Shown here one piece after another: positions 34,970 to 45,297 of a DNA stretch of 64,000 nucleotides. This DNA is from Bacteroides caecimuris (GTDB taxonomy: Bacteria; Bacteroidota; Bacteroidia; Bacteroidales; Bacteroidaceae): positions 3,286,001-3,350,000 of the forward strand of contig NZ_CP015401.2 in the NCBI RefSeq assembly GCF_001688725.2, written 5' to 3'. Numbering within the stretch: the first letter of the stretch is position 1; the number at the start of each line of letters is the position of its first letter. Under the pieces are notes generated by a model, which made no database searches, was not told where the DNA came from, and saw nothing but the letters and a program-made list of their open reading frames with translations. The position numbers were made by a program, and so were the translations under genes.

Positions 34970-35566
34970 ATGCAATATACCTTATATCAAAATATGAAAG
35001 ATGTGGCTTTATGGAACCTTGTATTGAAGGGCGATATGAAAGCTATGTCTTTATTGTATAAGAAACATTACGAATTATTACTTAACTTTGGTCTGAAATA
35101 TACTTCAGACGAAGAATTCGTAAAGGATTGCATTCAGGATGTTTTTGTAAAACTTTGTACAAGTAAACGATTGTCATCGACGGAGTATGTACGTTCTTAT
35201 CTTTTAACTTCTTTGAAAAATGTTATATCTGATAAATTGTCATCAATGAGATTGACGGAAGATCTGAATGAACATTTCTTTGAACTGAAAATAGAAGATG
35301 CTGCTTTAGAATCCCTTTTTAATGGTAATGATGAAGAACTTCAATTAAGCAAAAAATTGATAAACGCCTACAAAAGTCTGCCTGAGAACCAGCGGGTGGC
35401 AATCTATCTTCGTTATGTCAAAGGATTGTCCTATAAAGAAATGGCAGCTGTCTTGAACATAAATCCCCAGTCTTCCATGAATTTGGTTTCTCGTGCATTG
35501 ACCAGTTTACGGTCAAAAATGACTTTGGATGAGTATTTACTATTTATTATTTTATTCTTTTCCTGA
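34970..35566 (+). CDS. ECF-type RNA polymerase sigma factor
   Basis: A 198-residue sigma-70 family factor with only regions 2 and 4. Region 2 covers about residues 20-90 (LYKKHYELLLNFGLKYTSDEEFVKDCIQDVFVKL). Region 4 covers about 130-185 (LPENQRVAIYLRYVKGLSYKEMAAVLNINPQSSMNLVSRAL). It matches the SusC-linked ECF factors that are held by a FecR anti-sigma factor until an STN-type receptor signals. The FecR gene follows 98 bases later. The next genes are the PUL, its expected target. Confidence 0.92.
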   Translation: MQYTLYQNMKDVALWNLVLKGDMKAMSLLYKKHYELLLNFGLKYTSDEEFVKDCIQDVFVKLCTSKRLSSTEYVRSYLLTSLKNVISDKLSSMRLTEDLNEHFFELKIEDAALESLFNGNDEELQLSKKLINAYKSLPENQRVAIYLRYVKGLSYKEMAAVLNINPQSSMNLVSRALTSLRSKMTLDEYLLFIILFFS

Positions 35567-35663
35567 CTATATTACTCTTTTTTTTATAAATACTCTATTT
35601 TTTTTCGGAAAAAGTGAGTAGACATTTGCATTATCATCGTTTTAAAGATAAAGACGATGAAAA

Positions 35664-36827
35664 ATGGAGAAAAGAAAGTTTAAAATACGCCACCATGTTG
35701 CACGAAAATTGATCGAGCACGCCAGAGAACAGGAGAGACATGTCACTCCTGAAGAACTGGACGACTTGTGGAAACGTGTAGAAGAACAAGTATTCATAGA
35801 GAAAAGAAAGAACTCACGACGCCGTATCCTGTATGACACCATGGCTTTATCGGCTGCGGTTATCTTCTTCTGCATGTTCTGGTTAGGCAAACAATTCATT
35901 GCTTATTATGCGGATGATGATTCAATTGTTGATTTTGCCCAATACACACAAGCCGAAGAAGCAACCAACAAGGATATTCGATTACTGATACCAGGCAAGA
36001 AGGAAGTAGAAGTGAAAGAAACAGATGCAAATATCATCTATTCGCAAAATGGAACGGTGGTAGTCAATTCTGATACAATTACTCAGCGAGAAACACAGGA
36101 GAAAGAAAGAGAGTTCAATCAATTGATAATACCGAAAGGAAAAAGAACCCGATTGACCTTGGCAGACGGAACACGTTTATGGGCAAATTCAGGGACACGC
36201 GTCGTTTATCCCGGTCATTTTGAAAAAAATCGCCGTGAGATTTATGTAGAAGGAGAAGTCTATCTTGACGTGTTTCGTAATGAGAATGCTCCTTTCATCG
36301 TCCGGACTAAAGATTTTCAGATACAGGTCTTGGGGACATCTTTTAATGTCTCTGCATATCCGTCGGAGGGCGTTTCATCTGTCGTGTTGGTTGAGGGAAG
36401 TGTGAATGTAAAGAATCAGCAGAAAGAACAAGTGATACTTGCTCCAGGGCAACTGGTTGATATAGAAACGGGACGGTTGCATTCTCCCCGCAATGTAGAT
36501 GTTGAGCCATATGTATGCTGGGTGAAGAATATGCTGATGTATGTAGATGAACCTTTGGATAAGGTATTTAGAAAATTAAATTTGTATTACGGCAAAGAAT
36601 TTATCTTGGAATCCGGCGTGGCAGAGCTGCTAGTTTCCGGAAAACTGGATTTGAAAGAAAAATTAGAAGACGTTTTACATACTATTTCTTTTTCTGCTCC
36701 TATATATTGCGAAGAAATAGAAGGGAGAATATTTGTAAGAAAAAAAAATAGATATGAATCATTTATAGTTAACCCTTTAATGTATAATTTTATGAGAAAC
36801 AAAAGTTCTGAAGAAAAGGTTGGATGA
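35664..36827 (+). CDS. FecR family anti-sigma factor
   Basis: A 387-residue protein. The cytoplasmic N-terminus (about residues 1-55) should bind the sigma factor. One membrane helix lies at about 59-81. The FecR domain is periplasmic (about 150-245, KGKRTRLTLADGTRLWANSGTRVVYP), and the DUF4974 domain follows (about 285-360). The STN domain of the downstream SusC should contact the FecR domain and release the sigma factor. About 210 bases separate it from the first enzyme gene, including a small hairpin. Confidence 0.92.
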   Translation: MEKRKFKIRHHVARKLIEHAREQERHVTPEELDDLWKRVEEQVFIEKRKNSRRRILYDTMALSAAVIFFCMFWLGKQFIAYYADDDSIVDFAQYTQAEEATNKDIRLLIPGKKEVEVKETDANIIYSQNGTVVVNSDTITQRETQEKEREFNQLIIPKGKRTRLTLADGTRLWANSGTRVVYPGHFEKNRREIYVEGEVYLDVFRNENAPFIVRTKDFQIQVLGTSFNVSAYPSEGVSSVVLVEGSVNVKNQQKEQVILAPGQLVDIETGRLHSPRNVDVEPYVCWVKNMLMYVDEPLDKVFRKLNLYYGKEFILESGVAELLVSGKLDLKEKLEDVLHTISFSAPIYCEEIEGRIFVRKKNRYESFIVNPLMYNFMRNKSSEEKVG

Positions 36828-36837
36828 TACTGCAATT

Positions 36838-36858
36838 ATCATTTTGTCCTAAAATGAT
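36838..36858 (+). promoter_or_regulatory. Small hairpin after fecR gene
   Basis: ATCATTTT (36838-36845) and AAAATGAT (36851-36858) form an 8-bp stem with a 5-base loop just after the anti-sigma gene stop. It may be a weak terminator or an mRNA-end element. The remaining bases up to 37040 are AT-rich with no clear -7 box. Confidence 0.4.
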
Positions 36859-37039
36859 TAATTATTATTTTATAGACAATTGTTATTTTCCCATTTTTTA
36901 ATATCAGTCCATTTGTACAGATATAAGTAAGATTTAGAGTTATGAAGGGATTATTTGATATTTTTCAATAATAATAGAAGAAAATTAATAACAACCATTC
37001 ATTCTATAGCAGAAATACATTATTAAAATTAGATATACA

Positions 37040-39829
37040 ATGAAAGTGATTAAGTGGATGTTAACCTTAGGTATATTGTTACCGACGTATGCCTTTTCAC
37101 AATCCGGAATCGAACGAATTAAAATTGATGGATTTATTGGAGAACGAATTAATACCTGTATCGAAAAGCGGGTAAAGGCACAGAACGTGCCAGAATTGAT
37201 ACATCCTTTCCGGCATATGACAGAAGGCGGATGGTGGCAATCTGAATTTTTCGGCAAGTGGATGCTTGGAGCTACTGCTTCCTACCGATACACTGCCGAT
37301 CCAGAATTGCTTCAAATAATCAAAGATGCCGCATCGGATTTTATGGAAACACAGCAATTGGATGGCTACATCGGAAACTATAAACAGGAAGACAGACTGA
37401 CCAATTGGGATATTTGGGGACGTAAGTACTCATCTCTTGCCTTATTGGAATATTATCGGCTGACCAAGGATGGAAAGGCTCTGAAAGCTGTGGAACGGCT
37501 GATCGACCATTTAATAAAAGAACTGGAAGAAAGGAATGTCAATATTGCAGCAAGCGGATTTTATTACGGCATGGCAAGTTGTTCCATATTAGAACCTGTA
37601 GTCTATTTATACAAGGAAACAAACAAGCCCCGATATTTAGATTTTGCAAAAATGATTGTTGGGGGCATTGAGCAAGCAGGAAGTTCGCAGCTCATCACCA
37701 AGGCACTTCAAGATATTCCCGTATCTCACCGTTCTCCATTTCCTAATCAATGGTGGTCTTTTGAAAACGGACAAAAAGCCTATGAAATGATGTCCTGTTA
37801 TGAAGGACTGGTAGAATTAGGAAAAGTGCTGAATGAACCGCTTTATTTGGAAGCAGTCCAAAAAACAGTTGACAATATCCTTCAGGAAGAGATAAACATT
37901 GCAGGCTCCGGTGCAGCTTTTGAATGTTGGTATGAAGGAAAAAAGAAACAGACAATACCTACTTATCACACAATGGAGACTTGTGTGACTTTTACTTGGA
38001 TGCAACTTTGTGCACGTTTGTGGCGGGAAACTGCCAATCCGATGTATATGGACGAGTTCGAACGCACGATGTATAATGCATTAATGGCGTCCATGAAGAG
38101 AGATGGTTCGCAAATTTCGAAATATAGTCCGTTAGAAGGACGGAGGCAACCGGGTGAGGAGCAGTGCGGAATGCATATAAATTGTTGCAATGCTAACGGA
38201 CCGAGAGGATTTGCGTTGATTCCGGACATTGCCTACCAAGTAAAAGACAATCAAATATATGTGAATCTATATTTGAATTCGGATGCTGTTGTTGCTTTAA
38301 ACAAAAACAAGATAGCGCTCCATATGCAAACTCAATATCCTTTGGATGGGAAAATCGAGTTGGCAATCAATCCTCAAAAAGAAACGACCTTTGGATTTGA
38401 AATCCGTATTCCTTCGTGGGCAGGCAGAAATTTCCGTATTTTGGTAAATGGTGAGCAGCAGAGATATTTCCATAAAGGCAGCTATCTTTCACTTTATCGA
38501 AAATGGATGAAAGGTGACCGGATTACCATGGACTTTGATTTGGAAACCCGTGTAGTACATCATGAACATTCGCAGGCTGTGACACACGGACCGCTTGTAT
38601 TTGCCAGAGACAGTCGTTTTAATGATGGTGATGTAGATGAATGTGCAGTTATTCAGTGTGACCGGGAAGGAGTCGTCCAAGCAACACTCAAAAACACCTT
38701 TGAAAGCTCATTCGCATGGATAACAATGGAAGTTCCCATGATTTTGGGCACTGACTTGGAGAATCCGGGAAATAAGGCTGTTCGGATGATTCATTTTTGC
38801 GATTTTGCTTCATCTGGCAATGACTGGGCAACTACAGGACGTTATCGGGTATGGATTCCTGAAACACTTCATGTTATGTCCGAACCTTTTTACAAATATT
38901 CGGAGTTGCCAAACAAGAAAGAAAAAAGTGGCAATCCGATATTCAGTGGTTGGTATGCAGACCCTGAAGCGGTAGTGTTTGATAATAAATACTGGATTTA
39001 CCCAACTTCATCGCTTCCTTTCGAACAACAATTATATATGGATGCTTTTTCATCTGAAGATCTTGTTAATTGGGAAAAGCATCCTAAAGTCCTTTCTATA
39101 GAAAATATCAGTTGGCTAAGAAAGGCACTATGGGCACCTGCTGTCATTGAAGCAAATGGCAAGTACTATTTCTATTTTGGAGCAAATGATATAAAAAATA
39201 ATGAAGAAATCGGTGGAATTGGCGTTGCGGTTGCCGATACTCCGATAGGACCGTTCAAAGATGTATTGGGCAAGCCGTTGATTGGTAAAATTGTCAACGG
39301 TGCCCAACCGATTGACCAATTTGTCTTTAAAGACGATGACGGGCAATACTACATGTATTATGGTGGCTGGGGACATTGTAATATAGTGAAAATGGGAACT
39401 GACCTAATTAGCATAGTGCCTTTCGAAGATGGCAGTATGTATAAGGAAGTGACTCCTGAAAATTATGTGGAAGGTCCGTTCATGCTGAAACGAAACGGTA
39501 AATATTACTTTATGTGGTCGGAAGGCGACTGGAACGGTCCTGATTATAGTGTTGCATACGCCATTGCTGATTCACCGTTTGGTCCTTTTAGAAGAATGGG
39601 ACAAATATTAAAACAGGACAAAAACATTGCTACAGGTGCTGGACATCATTCAATTATCAAAGGTCTGGATAAAGATGAATGGTATATCGTCTACCATCGT
39701 CATCCTTTGGGGGATACCGATGGAAATCATCGGGTGACTTGCATTGATCGGATGTATTTTAGTCAGGACGGAAGTATTTTACCCGTTGAAATGACTAATA
39801 CAGGCGTAAAAGCCGCTTCATTAAGATGA
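37040..39829 (+). CDS. Two-domain glycoside hydrolase, GH127-like and GH43
   Basis: A 929-residue secreted enzyme (signal peptide ending near AFSQS). The first ~600 residues are a DUF1680/GH127-type beta-L-arabinofuranosidase barrel. The expected zinc-cysteine site is present: E313 and C315 in METCVTF and C382-C383 in HINCCNA, matching Glu-x-Cys and Cys-Cys of characterised GH127. The C-terminal ~290 residues are a GH43 five-bladed propeller: D641 in WYADPE (base), WAPAVIEANGKYYFYF, and E811 in VEGPF (acid). The fusion would cleave two different linkages, probably both involving arabinofuranose or xylose. It is the first enzyme of the PUL. Confidence 0.85.
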   Translation: MKVIKWMLTLGILLPTYAFSQSGIERIKIDGFIGERINTCIEKRVKAQNVPELIHPFRHMTEGGWWQSEFFGKWMLGATASYRYTADPELLQIIKDAASDFMETQQLDGYIGNYKQEDRLTNWDIWGRKYSSLALLEYYRLTKDGKALKAVERLIDHLIKELEERNVNIAASGFYYGMASCSILEPVVYLYKETNKPRYLDFAKMIVGGIEQAGSSQLITKALQDIPVSHRSPFPNQWWSFENGQKAYEMMSCYEGLVELGKVLNEPLYLEAVQKTVDNILQEEINIAGSGAAFECWYEGKKKQTIPTYHTMETCVTFTWMQLCARLWRETANPMYMDEFERTMYNALMASMKRDGSQISKYSPLEGRRQPGEEQCGMHINCCNANGPRGFALIPDIAYQVKDNQIYVNLYLNSDAVVALNKNKIALHMQTQYPLDGKIELAINPQKETTFGFEIRIPSWAGRNFRILVNGEQQRYFHKGSYLSLYRKWMKGDRITMDFDLETRVVHHEHSQAVTHGPLVFARDSRFNDGDVDECAVIQCDREGVVQATLKNTFESSFAWITMEVPMILGTDLENPGNKAVRMIHFCDFASSGNDWATTGRYRVWIPETLHVMSEPFYKYSELPNKKEKSGNPIFSGWYADPEAVVFDNKYWIYPTSSLPFEQQLYMDAFSSEDLVNWEKHPKVLSIENISWLRKALWAPAVIEANGKYYFYFGANDIKNNEEIGGIGVAVADTPIGPFKDVLGKPLIGKIVNGAQPIDQFVFKDDDGQYYMYYGGWGHCNIVKMGTDLISIVPFEDGSMYKEVTPENYVEGPFMLKRNGKYYFMWSEGDWNGPDYSVAYAIADSPFGPFRRMGQILKQDKNIATGAGHHSIIKGLDKDEWYIVYHRHPLGDTDGNHRVTCIDRMYFSQDGSILPVEMTNTGVKAASLR

Positions 39830-39923
39830 ACTTAATATTTAAATAAAAATCACAAGAAAAAAGTAGATATGATTTACAGTTAATTAATACGTATTTATGA
39901 AAAACAGAAGTCCTTAAAAAATA

Positions 39924-39954
39924 GGCTGAATGGTAGTTGCGATATCATCCAGCC
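39924..39954 (+). promoter_or_regulatory. Hairpin before susC
   Basis: GGCTGAATG and CATCCAGCC pair over 8 of 9 positions around a 13-base loop. It sits between the two-domain enzyme gene and susC. No T tract follows, so it may be an mRNA-processing or stability element rather than a terminator. Confidence 0.4.
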
Positions 39955-40007
39955 CTAAAATTAAACAACAATTGATTATTTAATTTTATAAAATTCGTTG
40001 CTAATAT

Positions 40008-43000
40008 ATGAAAAATAACAGTAGTATATTTTCTGCGGGAACGAGAGTTACTCGCATATTATTTCTTTTTAGTTTTTGTTTTCTTTCTTTGTATACCTAT
40101 GCTATAAACGCAAGTAAATATGCTCAAGAGAAAACGCTAACAGTAAAGGTACAAAATAAAACTGTCAAGGAGGTACTCGATTATATAGAAAAAAACAGTG
40201 AGTTTATTTTCTTTTACTATAACAAAGCGATTGACACGAAGCGAAGTGTCAGTATGCATGTAAAAGACAAACCTATCACGACAATCTTAGATAGGTTGTT
40301 TGAGGGGACAGATGTGCAGTACGAGATAAAAGACCGCCAAATTTCTTTAAAAAAAGGATCTGTACAGCAACGTCCACAGGATAAGAAGCAACAGAAACGT
40401 AAATTGACAGGGAAAGTAGTGGATGAAGAGACAAACGAACCTTTAGTTGGGGTTAGTATTGTTGCTGTAGAAGAAAACAGAGGTATCATCACAGGAATAG
40501 ATGGAAGTTTTTCAATAGAGGTATATAATAATACAAAATTACAGTTTTCATACATCGGATATAAAAAACAGATCCTTTTAATAGAAAACCAACCAATATT
40601 AAATGTTAGGATGCAACCAGACAATGCAATGCTGAATGAGGTGGTTGTTGTGGGTTACGGAAGCCAAAAGAAGGGCAATTTGACAGGATCGATATCAAGT
40701 GTAAAATCAGAAGACCTGACAGTAGCTCCTATAGCAACAGTTTCCAACTCATTGGCAGGACGGTTGCCAGGATTGATTGCCACTCAATCCAGTGGACAGC
40801 CTGGTTCTAATTCAGCTGCACTGAATATTCGTGGATTTGGCAATGCCTTGGTTATTGTTGATGGAATTGAAGCGTCTCTTGACAACATTGATGCTAATCA
40901 GATAGAGTCTGTATCTATACTGAAAGATGGAGCTGCATCGATTTACGGCGCCAGAGCTGGTAATGGTGTTATATTGGTTACAACAAAGCGAGGTATTAAT
41001 CAGAAACCCATAATCACGCTTAACAGTACATTCACTTGGCAAGGGGCAACCAGTATGTTGAAGCCTGCCAGTGCGGGACAAAGAGCAGAAATGGAAAGAG
41101 AGAAACATCTCCAAGCCGGATTGCCGGAATCTTCTGCTCCTTTTACGGAAGAAGCCGTGCAGAAATATTACGATGGTACAGACCCTCTCTATCCTAACAC
41201 TGACTGGTATAAAGTGTTAATTAGAGATTGGGCACCCGAACAGCAGCATAACATCTCAGTCCGTGGTGGAAGCGAAAAAATTAAATACTATGGATTTTTC
41301 GGTTACTTGAATCAACAAACAATGATTAAGAAAAATGGAGGTAAATATGAAAGGTTCAATTTCCAATCCAATGTTGATGCCAAAATATTGGATAATCTGA
41401 CTTTACAAATAGACCTTGGATACACTCAAGAGCAGCGTGACTATACAACACGCGATATGTCTCCGGGGTTGAATAATATGTGGCAGGATTATTGGAACAC
41501 ATTACCTTATTATCCTGCCAGTCTGCCGGATCCGAACAAGGTATCATACGCTTACGGAGCAGGAACAGGTGGTCTGCATGTTAGTTCTAATAGGGAATTA
41601 AGCGGATATTCGGATACTAAAAATGAAGATTTGCGTGGTACAGCCTCATTGGAATATAAGTTTAAAGCAGTGAAAGGGTTGTCGTTGAAAATATTTGAAA
41701 GTTACAGGAAGGTTAATATGTTTGGCAAGACGTTTACTAAGCCAGTGCAGCTTTATACATATGAACCCAACAGTGATACTTATACATTGGCTGGAACATC
41801 TGGTGGAAACAAGGCTACTTTGAGTCAGTCTGTGGTGCAGGAGTCTACGTTTACTCAACAATATTCTCTTAATTATGATAACCATTTTAAAGATCATCAT
41901 TTAACGGCAATGGCATTGTTGGAATGTATTGATTATTCAAGCAATACATTACTTGCAGGAAGAAAAGACTTTATGACTACTGCCATTGACCAAATGTTTG
42001 CAGGAAGCGCAGTAGGAATGACCAACAACGGATATGCATCGGAGATGGGACGGATGAGCGTTGTCGGACGAATCAATTACAGTTATATGGATAAATACTT
42101 GTTGGAAACCATTCTTCGGGCCGATGCTTCAGCTAAATTCCCTCCTGGAAAGCGGTGGGGATATTTCCCAAGCGTTTCTTTGGGATGGGTTATTTCCAAG
42201 GAAAAGTTTATGTCCGGTATTGATTTCATCGACAATCTGAAGCTGCGTCTTAGCTATGGACAGTCGGGAAATGACGGAGTGGGAAATTTCCAATATTTGT
42301 CGGGCTATAGTTATGGGCACGCTTATTTATTTGGTGACGAATCTATGCAAGGCATTTCTCCCACAGGGCTGGCAAATCCTAACTTAACGTGGGAAAAAAT
42401 CAAGATAAGCAATGTCGGCATTGATTTTTCTTTCTTCGACCGAAAACTTTATGGAGAAATGGATGCATTTTATCGTGAGCGCACAGGGATTCCGGGAAAC
42501 CGACTTGCTTCTTTGCCATCAACCTTTGGCGCTGGTCTGCCCCCAGAAAACCTGAATAGTCTCAACGATAGAGGATTCGAGATAAAATTGGGAACTTCGG
42601 GACAGTGGAACGAACTGCTTTATGATATAAGTGGAAACATATCATGGTCGCGTGCGAAGTGGAAATATCTTGAAGAAGCAGAATTGACCGATCCTGACCA
42701 AGCAAGAATTTATTTGAAGAGCGGAAAATGGACTGATCGCGTATTTGGATATGTATCTGACGGATTATTCACCAGTCAAGAAGAAATTATGGAAGCACCA
42801 CATTATGAGTCCTTAAACGGAAACGCTACTCTTCGTCCAGGAGATATACGGTATAAGGACTTGAATGATGATGGAATTATTAACTGGAAAGACCAAACTG
42901 ATATAGGAAAAGGTACTACTCCCCATTGGATGTATGGTTTTAATGTAGCATTGGCATATAAAGGATTTGACCTCAGTGCACTTTTTCAAGGAGCTTTCGG

Positions 43001-43370
43001 TTATAACCAGCTTGTGGCAAGCAATCAATTATCCACTCTGCTTTATGAAGAAAGATGGACTTCAACCAATAATAACTCTAATGCTTTGTTCGCTCGTTTA
43101 GGTGGTTCCTCAAGCAATAGTTGGCAATCCGATTTTGCTTCTAAAAAAGCCGGTTATCTTCGTTTGAAGGTTGCATCTTTAGGATATAATTTGCCGAAAC
43201 ATTTTATAGAAAAGTGCAAGCTAAGTAATGTAAGACTCTATTTGTCGGGAACAAACTTACTGACATTCAATAAACTTGGTAAATATGGAATTGACCCGGA
43301 AGCGCCGAACGTTGGTTGCTATTATCCGCAACAACGTACTATCAGTCTTGGAGTAAATGTTTCATTTTAG
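40008..43370 (+). CDS. SusC-type TonB-dependent receptor with STN domain
   Basis: A 1,120-residue outer-membrane receptor. A signal-like N-terminus is followed by an STN signalling domain (about residues 44-118), a carboxypeptidase-regulatory-like domain (about 131-190), a plug (about 215-330, with VVVVGYGSQKKGNLTG and IRGFGNALVIVDG), and a long barrel ending in LGVNVSF. It imports oligosaccharides with its SusD partner. The STN domain, absent from plain SusC, should signal to the FecR anti-sigma factor encoded upstream. susD begins 13 bases after the stop. Confidence 0.95.
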   Translation: MKNNSSIFSAGTRVTRILFLFSFCFLSLYTYAINASKYAQEKTLTVKVQNKTVKEVLDYIEKNSEFIFFYYNKAIDTKRSVSMHVKDKPITTILDRLFEGTDVQYEIKDRQISLKKGSVQQRPQDKKQQKRKLTGKVVDEETNEPLVGVSIVAVEENRGIITGIDGSFSIEVYNNTKLQFSYIGYKKQILLIENQPILNVRMQPDNAMLNEVVVVGYGSQKKGNLTGSISSVKSEDLTVAPIATVSNSLAGRLPGLIATQSSGQPGSNSAALNIRGFGNALVIVDGIEASLDNIDANQIESVSILKDGAASIYGARAGNGVILVTTKRGINQKPIITLNSTFTWQGATSMLKPASAGQRAEMEREKHLQAGLPESSAPFTEEAVQKYYDGTDPLYPNTDWYKVLIRDWAPEQQHNISVRGGSEKIKYYGFFGYLNQQTMIKKNGGKYERFNFQSNVDAKILDNLTLQIDLGYTQEQRDYTTRDMSPGLNNMWQDYWNTLPYYPASLPDPNKVSYAYGAGTGGLHVSSNRELSGYSDTKNEDLRGTASLEYKFKAVKGLSLKIFESYRKVNMFGKTFTKPVQLYTYEPNSDTYTLAGTSGGNKATLSQSVVQESTFTQQYSLNYDNHFKDHHLTAMALLECIDYSSNTLLAGRKDFMTTAIDQMFAGSAVGMTNNGYASEMGRMSVVGRINYSYMDKYLLETILRADASAKFPPGKRWGYFPSVSLGWVISKEKFMSGIDFIDNLKLRLSYGQSGNDGVGNFQYLSGYSYGHAYLFGDESMQGISPTGLANPNLTWEKIKISNVGIDFSFFDRKLYGEMDAFYRERTGIPGNRLASLPSTFGAGLPPENLNSLNDRGFEIKLGTSGQWNELLYDISGNISWSRAKWKYLEEAELTDPDQARIYLKSGKWTDRVFGYVSDGLFTSQEEIMEAPHYESLNGNATLRPGDIRYKDLNDDGIINWKDQTDIGKGTTPHWMYGFNVALAYKGFDLSALFQGAFGYNQLVASNQLSTLLYEERWTSTNNNSNALFARLGGSSSNSWQSDFASKKAGYLRLKVASLGYNLPKHFIEKCKLSNVRLYLSGTNLLTFNKLGKYGIDPEAPNVGCYYPQQRTISLGVNVSF

Positions 43371-43383
43371 AATAATAGATGCA

Positions 43384-45225
43384 ATGAGAAATTACAAAAA
43401 AAGTATATTGTTAGTCTTTTTTACAATAACTACCACAATGACATCCTGTTTGGATGTACTTGACAAGGAACCGTTGGATATGATTTCCGATAAGGCTGTT
43501 TGGAATGATCCTGTATTGATAGAAAGTTATCTTTCAGAGTGCTATTATCAGACTTCAGTATTCGTAAACGAAACACCCACTTATTTTTCCAAGGACTTTG
43601 ATAGTTTTTGGCAAAGTGAAGCAGGAATGGGAATGCATTGGATTAATGAGATTGCTGACGAGGCTATGGCGCATTGGAAATACAATACAGATGCTGCTCC
43701 TGTTTTTAAAGCCGGCGGATTGAATATAGGAGGCGGGCTACTGGAATGGTGGGAACATTCTTACGTTATTATCCGTAAATTGAATGAATTTTTGCAACGG
43801 TTATCTTCATCTCCGATTGATGCCAATCTAAGAAACCAACGAATGGCGGAGGCTCGTTTTCTAAGAGCATTCAATTATTTTGCAATGGTAAAGCGATATG
43901 GTGCGGTTCCATTGATTACAGTTCTTCAGAATATGGATGATCCGAAGGAAGAGTTGTACGTCAAACGCACCCCGGAAAAAGATGTATATGACTTTATACT
44001 TTCCGAAATGGACGATATCATTAATAATAACTATTTGCCTGATGTGGCGGATTCAAAAACAGGGCGTCCCACTAAGTATGTTGCATTGGCATTGAAAAGC
44101 CGTGCGGCTTTATATGCCGGAAGTATTGCACAATTCGGTAAAGTGCAATTAGAAGGTTTGCTGGGGATTCCTTCTTCGGAAGCAGAAGGTTATTATCTTC
44201 AATCGTATCTTGCTTCGAAAGAGATAAAAAAGAAATTTTCTTTATATAACTCTGACTCCGATAAGGTAACGAACTTCAAGAATATATTTCTTGTGAAAAA
44301 CAACAACGAGGTGATTTTTGCCAAGCATCATAATAGTTCACCAGCTTCTATTGATTCAGGTCAGTATAGTGGAGGACACTGCTGGGGATATGATTTTGCT
44401 CAGTGCCCGAAACCACACGCATGGAATGCCGGAAACAAAGACGCTCCTTACCTTGAAATGGCAGAGGAATTTGAATATACGGACGGACGCCCCGGCACGT
44501 TGAACAGACAACAAATTACGAATAGAGAGTGGACTACAGAAGAACTTTGGAAAGATAAAGATCCACGCTTTTTTGCCACCATTTATACACAAAATACCGA
44601 ATGGAAAGGAACAAAAGTTGATTTCCATAACGGACTGCGTTTGTCAAATGGAACTATCCTCACCGAAGGAAGCTATGAGGGTGTACAAGCATTGGGCACC
44701 CAGTCTGTTGACAACAGTTTTGGAACAGGTTTCGGAGTGATGAAATATCTGGATGAAAACAGTAATACGCTTCAAATGCCGGGAATTTCGAGTACCGACT
44801 ATATTATTTTCAGGTTTGGAGAGATTCTACTAAACTTTGCTGAAGCTGCTTTTGAACTGAATAAGCCGGAAGAAGCTTTGGATGCAATTAATGCCCTGAG
44901 AACGCGGGCAGGTATTGCAGAATTGGAAAACATCGATCGCGATAAAATACGTCACGAACGAAAAGTGGAGTTGGCTTACGAAGGGCATCGATACTGGGAT
45001 GTAAGACGTTGGAGAAAGGCTACAGATGTTCTATCGAGGCCCAATTCCGGATTACGTTATATATTGATACATGGTACAAATCCGCCCAAATATAAGTTAG
45101 AGGTATTGGATAATATAGATGGTGCTGCAAATGCTCCCAAATTTTATGAACATCAATATTATTTCCCTATTACGTTAGGACGCACAGGTAATAACTCTAA
45201 TTTAGTGGAAAATCCTGAATACTAG
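43384..45225 (+). CDS. SusD/RagB family lipoprotein
   Basis: A 613-residue SusD-like nutrient-binding lipoprotein that lids the SusC barrel. I start at ATG 43384, which gives a lipoprotein signal ending TTMTSC; the longer frame overlaps susC. The typical TPR-like N-terminal part includes MAEARFLRAFNYFAMVKRYGAVPLI. The C-terminal signature GEILLNFAEAAFELNKPEEALDAINALRTRAGI is followed by HERKVELAYEGHRYWDVRRW. It pairs with the preceding SusC. Confidence 0.95.
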   Translation: MRNYKKSILLVFFTITTTMTSCLDVLDKEPLDMISDKAVWNDPVLIESYLSECYYQTSVFVNETPTYFSKDFDSFWQSEAGMGMHWINEIADEAMAHWKYNTDAAPVFKAGGLNIGGGLLEWWEHSYVIIRKLNEFLQRLSSSPIDANLRNQRMAEARFLRAFNYFAMVKRYGAVPLITVLQNMDDPKEELYVKRTPEKDVYDFILSEMDDIINNNYLPDVADSKTGRPTKYVALALKSRAALYAGSIAQFGKVQLEGLLGIPSSEAEGYYLQSYLASKEIKKKFSLYNSDSDKVTNFKNIFLVKNNNEVIFAKHHNSSPASIDSGQYSGGHCWGYDFAQCPKPHAWNAGNKDAPYLEMAEEFEYTDGRPGTLNRQQITNREWTTEELWKDKDPRFFATIYTQNTEWKGTKVDFHNGLRLSNGTILTEGSYEGVQALGTQSVDNSFGTGFGVMKYLDENSNTLQMPGISSTDYIIFRFGEILLNFAEAAFELNKPEEALDAINALRTRAGIAELENIDRDKIRHERKVELAYEGHRYWDVRRWRKATDVLSRPNSGLRYILIHGTNPPKYKLEVLDNIDGAANAPKFYEHQYYFPITLGRTGNNSNLVENPEY

Positions 45226-45243
45226 CAAATTGAAAAATAAACA

Positions 45244-45280
45244 GAGTGTCTGAAGTTCTGTTATACAACTTCAGGCACTC
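45244..45280 (+). promoter_or_regulatory. Hairpin after susD
   Basis: Bases 45244-45257 and 45267-45280 form a 14-bp stem with one G-U pair and a 9-base loop, starting 19 bases after the susD stop. No U tract follows. A partial terminator or RNA 3'-end stabiliser that raises susCD over downstream enzyme mRNA is a likely use. Confidence 0.6.
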
Positions 45281-45297
45281 AAATAAATCTAAAAAAC

